Positions 39,317 to 42,304 of a stretch of 42,304 nucleotides of DNA are shown piece by piece (positions within the stretch are counted from its first letter, which is position 1; the number at the start of each line of letters is the position of its first letter). The notes below the pieces were generated by a model that was given only the letters and a program-made list of their open reading frames with translations, had not been told where the DNA came from and made no database searches. Origin of the DNA: a virus. Made by a program: the position numbers and the translations under genes. The DNA lies in the IMG/VR virus record IMGVR_UViG_3300033150_001419, positions 1 to 42,304 of that record, one strand, 5' to 3'.

Positions 39317-40294
39317 ATGAAAGCTGCTGTCGGGGGAGTAATCCAATACAACGTCACGGACGCCGCCATTGAAAAGATGCGGAGGGAATACCTCCCTTTA
39401 AAGATCGTAGACATCCATGATGGCGCGGGAATCGCCCAGGTCCACCAAGCCAGGATGAAAGTGAAGCGAACCCGCGTGGCCGTCGAAAAGCGCCGGAAGG
39501 AACTGAAAAGGGACGCCCTGGAATGGGGGCGCAAGGTGGATGCCGAGGCAAAGCGTATCTTTGGTCTCCTGGAACCCATCGAGTCTCATCTCAAGGCTGA
39601 AGAAGAGAAGGTCATCAGGGAAAAGGAGCGAATCAAGGCCGAGAAGGAACGAAAAGAAAAGGAAAGAGTGGATGGGATTCGCCGGAAAATATCTGCGATA
39701 CAGGGCGTTATTTTGAAGGCCCACACGATGAATTCGGGGCAAATCGCAAAACTGATCGAGTCTCTGGATACGCAGGACGAACCCAGTGAGGAGGAATTCG
39801 CCGAATTCACCGAGGAGGCCCGTCAGGTTCGTGCGAAAACCCTGGCGGATCTTGGCGAATTGTACGAGGCCAAGGTGGCTCAGGAACGGGCCGAAGAAGA
39901 GCGCCGAAAGGAAGAGGCGCGGCTCGAAAAACTCCGGAAGGAACGGGAGGCAGAAGAACGTCGCTTGGCCGAGGAGCGGCGAAAACTGGAAGAGGAACGC
40001 GCCCGCATTGAAGCGGAAAGGCGAGCGGAGCAGGAACGCAAGGAACGGGAGGAAAGAGAAAAGCGCGAGGCAGAAGAACGCGCCAGGAAAGAAGCAGAAG
40101 AAAAAGCCCGCATGGAGGCCCTCCGTCCCGACAAGGAAAAGCTTCTGAAATTCGCCGACCGCATCCAGGGGATTGAGGTACCCGAGGTGATGTCTGATGA
40201 GGCCAAGGAAATTTCCGCGCAGGCAAAAGTGCGTTTGGACCGCATCGCCGAAGAAATCAGAAGCAGCGTGAATGGTCTACGCCCGGGAGGCTGA
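39317..40294 (+). CDS. Long coiled-coil phage protein after RecT
   Basis: 325 residues from ATG 39317 behind agaggtaatcaaa. After a globular start (YNVTDAAIEKMRREYLPLKIVDIHDGAGIAQV), more than 150 residues are nearly pure Glu/Arg/Lys/Ala coiled coil (residues about 185-270). Proteins of this shape accompany RecT/exonuclease modules in several phages and may tether or regulate the nuclease. No catalytic motif. Confidence 0.65.
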   Translation: MKAAVGGVIQYNVTDAAIEKMRREYLPLKIVDIHDGAGIAQVHQARMKVKRTRVAVEKRRKELKRDALEWGRKVDAEAKRIFGLLEPIESHLKAEEEKVIREKERIKAEKERKEKERVDGIRRKISAIQGVILKAHTMNSGQIAKLIESLDTQDEPSEEEFAEFTEEARQVRAKTLADLGELYEAKVAQERAEEERRKEEARLEKLRKEREAEERRLAEERRKLEEERARIEAERRAEQERKEREEREKREAEERARKEAEEKARMEALRPDKEKLLKFADRIQGIEVPEVMSDEAKEISAQAKVRLDRIAEEIRSSVNGLRPGG

Positions 40295-40297
40295 AAA

Positions 40298-40576
40298 ATG
40301 CTTTGGTGGACATGGAAGGATATGCTTTACGCGGGGCTGATTGTCTTTGTTACCGTTGTTATTATGTGGTCAGGTATTCATTACGCCAGACAAGAGACAG
40401 GGGAAAAACAACGCCTTGCCAAGCGTATCGAGCTGCTCGAAAAACAGGTCGGATCTTTGCAGATCAAAATAACCAAAATGAAAGCCAGTACGCCGAAAAT
40501 CGAGGTACAACGCGCCACCATTTATACCGGCGAAGGCGAGGTTATTGTTGAACCCCGGAGGAATATCAACCAATGA
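40298..40576 (+). CDS. Small membrane-anchored coiled-coil protein
   Basis: 92 residues from ATG 40298. An N-terminal membrane helix (MLYAGLIVFVTVVIMWSG) and a short leucine zipper (KRIELLEKQVGSLQIKITKMKA), ending in a strand-like tail. Function unknown; it could anchor a nucleic-acid protein to the membrane. Overlaps the next short frame by 4 bases. Confidence 0.6.
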   Translation: MLWWTWKDMLYAGLIVFVTVVIMWSGIHYARQETGEKQRLAKRIELLEKQVGSLQIKITKMKASTPKIEVQRATIYTGEGEVIVEPRRNINQ

Positions 40577-40725
40577 TTCTGGTACCCCAAAACGTACTCA
40601 GGCGGTGTGGAGACCGAGCCATAAAATCGGATCAGCGGAGAGACGCAAGTCAAGTATGCCTGTGGCTCTGGGGATGGGTGCGCCCCCCTTGGCGGGAAAC
40701 CGTTAACGACGTTGATCAAGGGTAG
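40573..40725 (+). CDS. Possible 50-residue ORF over a structured RNA region
   Basis: Open frame from ATG 40573 (ATGA overlap with the previous stop) to TAG 40725; a ggagg lies 11 bases upstream, slightly far. The protein (MILVPQNVLRRCGDRAIKSDQRRD...) has unusual Trp/Arg/Pro content and no family. As the same bases form nested hairpins, the ORF may be chance. Confidence 0.3.
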   Translation: MILVPQNVLRRCGDRAIKSDQRRDASQVCLWLWGWVRPPWRETVNDVDQG

Positions 40726-40737
40726 CCCGGGGGCACC
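40603..40737 (+). ncRNA. Candidate structured RNA between early genes
   Basis: Nested stems: CGGT/ACCG (40603-40606 with 40613-40616), GAGCCA/TGGCTC (40616-40621 with 40663-40668), an outer GGTG...CCCCC with GGGGGCACC (40677-40688 with 40729-40737), inside it CTTG/CAAG (40688-40691 with 40717-40720), and a CGG-GAAA-CCG hairpin with a GNRA loop (40693-40702). This depth of nesting in 135 bases is more than expected by chance. It lies between a membrane protein gene and the SD of the next gene. I could not assign it to a known RNA class. Confidence 0.45.
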
Positions 40738-40774
40738 AGAACTAAAACAACAACCATGCATGCAGGAGAACACC

Positions 40775-40978
40775 ATGACGGTAGCAGAAATGAAAATGAA
40801 GAAAATCGTTATCAAGAATTGCAGTGCCGAAGATGTCGAAAACGCAGTGAAGGCATGCTTCGCGGCACTCTATCACCCATTTTTGGTCGAAGATGCTCCG
40901 CTCATCATCATGTCGGCCCATCGTTATGCCTTTAGGCAGAAAGGGAAGGATTATGGATACAGGCGAAGGAAGGTTTAA
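40775..40978 (+). CDS. Hypothetical small phage protein
   Basis: 67 residues from ATG 40775 behind gcaggagaacacc. Reads KMKKIVIKNCSAEDVENAVKACFAALYHPFLVEDAPLIIM in two blocks: a strand, a helix, and a basic C-terminus (RRRKV). The end overlaps the next gene by 26 bases. No family recognised. Confidence 0.6.
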   Translation: MTVAEMKMKKIVIKNCSAEDVENAVKACFAALYHPFLVEDAPLIIMSAHRYAFRQKGKDYGYRRRKV

Positions 40979-41141
40979 ACAACTTAATAATTTAGCAGAG
41001 CTTAAGGATCTTAGAGAAAAATATCCTAAATCAAAGGGTGTTTTTACAGTTGGCGAAGAGCTGGAGATTAAGGGGAGCAAGTTCAAGGTAAAAGATATTT
41101 CTCCTTTTGGGATCAAGCTCAAATTATTAAAACAGGCATAA
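40953..41141 (+). CDS. Conserved small phage protein
   Basis: 62 residues from ATG 40953 (MDTGEGRFKQLNNLAEL), with aagggaagg upstream and a 26-base overlap with the previous gene. The C-terminal half, FTVGEELEIKGSKFKVKDISPFGIKLKLL, is a compact beta domain known from small phage proteins (starts M-[DE]-x-G-x-[FG]-x-x-x). The stop lies inside the next structured region. Function unknown. Confidence 0.65.
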   Translation: MDTGEGRFKQLNNLAELKDLREKYPKSKGVFTVGEELEIKGSKFKVKDISPFGIKLKLLKQA

Positions 41142-41257
41142 CAATCCACTGGAGCGGATTGCTAATACTTGCGGGTAACGTATTGGTCTTTGAGTTTCGG
41201 GTGGCCACGTAAACGAGGTGGGGTCGTTACCCGCAACCGCTCAGCTAAACGTTATAA
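41136..41257 (+). ncRNA. Large inverted repeat, attC-like or RNA stem
   Basis: A perfect 12-bp inverted repeat (TTGCGGGTAACG/CGTTACCCGCAA, 41173-41184 with 41229-41240) sits inside an outer pair ATAAC/GTTAT (41138-41142 with 41251-41255) and a CTG-G-AGCGG/CCGCTCAG arm that leaves one unpaired G. Outer box, unpaired spacer, inner arm with one extra base is the attC plan. Yet it may equally be the first stem of a structured RNA that runs to 41409. Confidence 0.4.
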
Positions 41258-41409
41258 AGAGGTCGGTGATTCCACCGATGTAAACCGCGTCGGAAAGTCA
41301 ACGCAGTAACCCAACCACCGGCAAAAGGAAAGGGGTTGAAAGTGTTTCAGTCATAGAAGAGTCACAAGGTCACTTGCGCCCTTCCCCACCAGAGCCGGGG
41401 TGGGGAGGG
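41258..41409 (+). ncRNA. Hairpin-rich non-coding stretch before the 41441 gene
   Basis: No gene seen. Stems: TCGGTG/CACCGA (41263-41268 with 41273-41278), GCGT/ACGC (41287-41290 with 41301-41304), AACCC/GGGTT (41308-41312 with 41333-41337) and an 11-bp stem ending CCCCACC/GGTGGGG (41380-41390 with 41399-41409). The last hairpin is followed by a short T run and then the SD (ggaggagga) of the next gene, so it might terminate or gate transcription. Confidence 0.4.
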
Positions 41410-41440
41410 TGCCTTTAAACCACCGGAGGAGGAGGGAAAA

Positions 41441-41659
41441 ATGAAGACTGCCTACTTAAAGCGCGTAGACGACTCGGACATGGTTTTTATCGGTGTTCGA
41501 GTCAACATGACAACTCTTCTGCCTGAGCCTAAGTCCTACATAACCCCGGTTGCCATGATACACGTTGACTGGCTTGACGATTTGTTCGGGGTTGACCCGG
41601 CAAAAATTGACGATGAATGGACTGCGATACTGAGATATGGGTTGGAGAATGATGAGTAA
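41441..41659 (+). CDS. Hypothetical small phage protein
   Basis: 72 residues from ATG 41441 (strong site ggaggaggaggga). YLKRVDDSDMVFIGVRVNMTTLLPEP, then MIHVDWLDDLFGVDPAKIDDEW: an alpha/beta mini-domain with an acidic end. No family recognised. Confidence 0.6.
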   Translation: MKTAYLKRVDDSDMVFIGVRVNMTTLLPEPKSYITPVAMIHVDWLDDLFGVDPAKIDDEWTAILRYGLENDE

Positions 41660-41712
41660 AGGCGGCGGAGGCCACGAGAAGGCCGCAGGATTCCAAACGG
41701 AGGTAATTGACG

Positions 41713-41895
41713 ATGTACTATCGCATCACAACTTACGATCAGAGCGGGCAAAAGGAGATCGTCCTTGAAGACCAGGACGACGACAACATCATGGATATGG
41801 CGGAAACCTGTCTCCAGGACCTTTTCAATGGAGATATCAAGAGCTTGGTCGTCAGCCGGATCACCGGCAGGCCGGGCATGAGGGATGATCTGTAG
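41713..41895 (+). CDS. Hypothetical small phage protein
   Basis: 60 residues from ATG 41713, with ggaggtaattgacg upstream; an in-frame TTG at 41707 is less likely. YYRITTYDQSGQKEIVLEDQDDDNIMDMAETCL, an acidic strand-helix fold. A short frame (41652-41768, starting MSKGGGGHEKAAGF) overlaps it and is not accepted. Function unknown. Confidence 0.6.
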   Translation: MYYRITTYDQSGQKEIVLEDQDDDNIMDMAETCLQDLFNGDIKSLVVSRITGRPGMRDDL

Positions 41896-41904
41896 GGGGG
41901 AATT

Positions 41905-42165
41905 ATGGAATGTCCGCTTATAAATAAAACGATTAAACCAAGTAAAAATAACGTACCAATTAATTATAAAGATTTGGGTGGCGACACGGATTATGTCTTT
42001 TGGAAGCATAATGATGGATTTGGCACGACGTCATTGGTTCAGTTCTGTACTCGTTTGGGCCGAAAAAAGGACGTTTTTGAGTGCCTAAACGAGGATGAGT
42101 GGAAACAGTGCCGTGCTTACCGGGCTTATCTTTCTCGCCATGTTGGAGAAACGCATGCATCCTAA
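41905..42165 (+). CDS. Hypothetical protein with two to three Cys
   Basis: 86 residues from ATG 41905 behind agggggga. Reads PINYKDLGGDTDYVFWKHNDGFGTTSLVQFCTRLGRKKDVFECLNEDEWKQCRAY, ending YLSRHVGETHAS. The Cys positions (P-C near start, QFC, ECL, QCRA) could bind metal. Overlaps the start of the last partial gene. Confidence 0.6.
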   Translation: MECPLINKTIKPSKNNVPINYKDLGGDTDYVFWKHNDGFGTTSLVQFCTRLGRKKDVFECLNEDEWKQCRAYRAYLSRHVGETHAS

Positions 42166-42304
42166 TACAGAATTTATTATAGACTGGACGGCTCGCATGA
42201 TGAATAAAACGGATTTCTGCGGCGCTATTTTCCCGGAAGCGCTAGCATGTTTCATGGATGAAGCCGGTCAAGAAAATCCGTCCGATGCCGCCGTTGAAAA
42301 AGCG
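42155..42304 (+). CDS. Hypothetical protein, 3' truncated
   Basis: Open to the window end from ATG 42155 (ttggagaaacgc upstream; an in-frame ATG at 42140 is also possible). Reads MHPNTEFIIDWTARMMNKTDFCG. Too short to place in a family. Confidence 0.5.
   Translation, partial: MHPNTEFIIDWTARMMNKTDFCGAIFPEALACFMDEAGQENPSDAAVEKA

Noticed and set aside
41136-41409. HEARO/omega-type guide RNA of an IscB-like system
   Set aside because: The region folds well, but no HNH/RuvC nuclease gene follows and I do not see the sequence features I know from such RNAs.
41652-41768. 38-codon frame starting MSKGGGGHEKAAGF
   Set aside because: GGGGHEKAAG recalls a DHH-type motif, but the frame is tiny, overlaps two better genes and has no own ribosome site.
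1-42304. tRNA genes
   Set aside because: No cloverleaf with a T-loop GTTCRA and acceptor stem was noticed on reading either strand; a model-based scan was not possible here.

Overview
The window reads as most of the genome of a tailed double-stranded DNA phage, or a prophage, of a bacterium that uses ordinary sigma70-type promoters and strong Shine-Dalgarno sites. The virion set (terminase, portal, scaffold, DUF5309/SU10-like capsid protein, adaptor, beta-propeller tail protein, large internal virion proteins, and no tape measure or sheath) points to a podovirus-like particle. The host cannot be named from the sequence. No integrase is visible. Genes are cut at both window ends (2-505 and 42155-42304) and lie on the same strand, so this could be a nearly complete, circularly permuted genome opened at an arbitrary point; that is inference.

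Layout. (1) 2-2285, plus strand: end of an accessory module with a P-loop NTPase, an ASCH/PUA-like protein, a broken three-Cys-motif DUF5131 gene and a small protein. (2) 2288-28353, minus strand: one long late operon. Read in its own direction it runs terS, terL, portal, scaffold, capsid, a glycosyltransferase/sulfotransferase insert, adaptor, repeat fibre, tail stabilisation protein, internal virion proteins (one of 1713 aa with a second gene hidden in another frame), tail and receptor-binding proteins, a beta-helix protein, an M15 endolysin (frameshifted) and a holin. (3) 28354-29489: about 1.1 kb without convincing genes, holding promoters, three copies of a perfect palindrome, poly-C tracts and a strongly structured leader RNA. 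(4) 29490-31412, plus strand: five small early genes of unknown role. (5) 31419-36841, minus strand: replication and control, with a nuclease-like protein, small Cys-rich proteins, a replication initiator, two gene units flanked by integron attC-like sites, a DnaB-type helicase with a 138-residue mini-intein, and a repressor. (6) 36842-36974: divergent promoter/operator region. (7) 36975-42304, plus strand: recombination module (YqaJ-type exonuclease, RecT annealase, coiled-coil protein) followed by small genes separated by two intergenic regions that fold well.

How it works together. The repressor at 36446-36841 probably binds three GCCACCC operators between two divergent promoters. Its own transcript appears to be leaderless, as for lambda cI. 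The rightward promoter drives the exonuclease/annealase module and the leftward side carries the replication genes. The late operon builds the particle and ends in lysis genes. The most notable items are the out-of-frame gene inside the 1713-aa virion protein gene, the attC-flanked cassette-like units inside the replication module, the DnaB mini-intein, and the structured RNAs at 29335-29460, 40603-40737 and 41136-41409.
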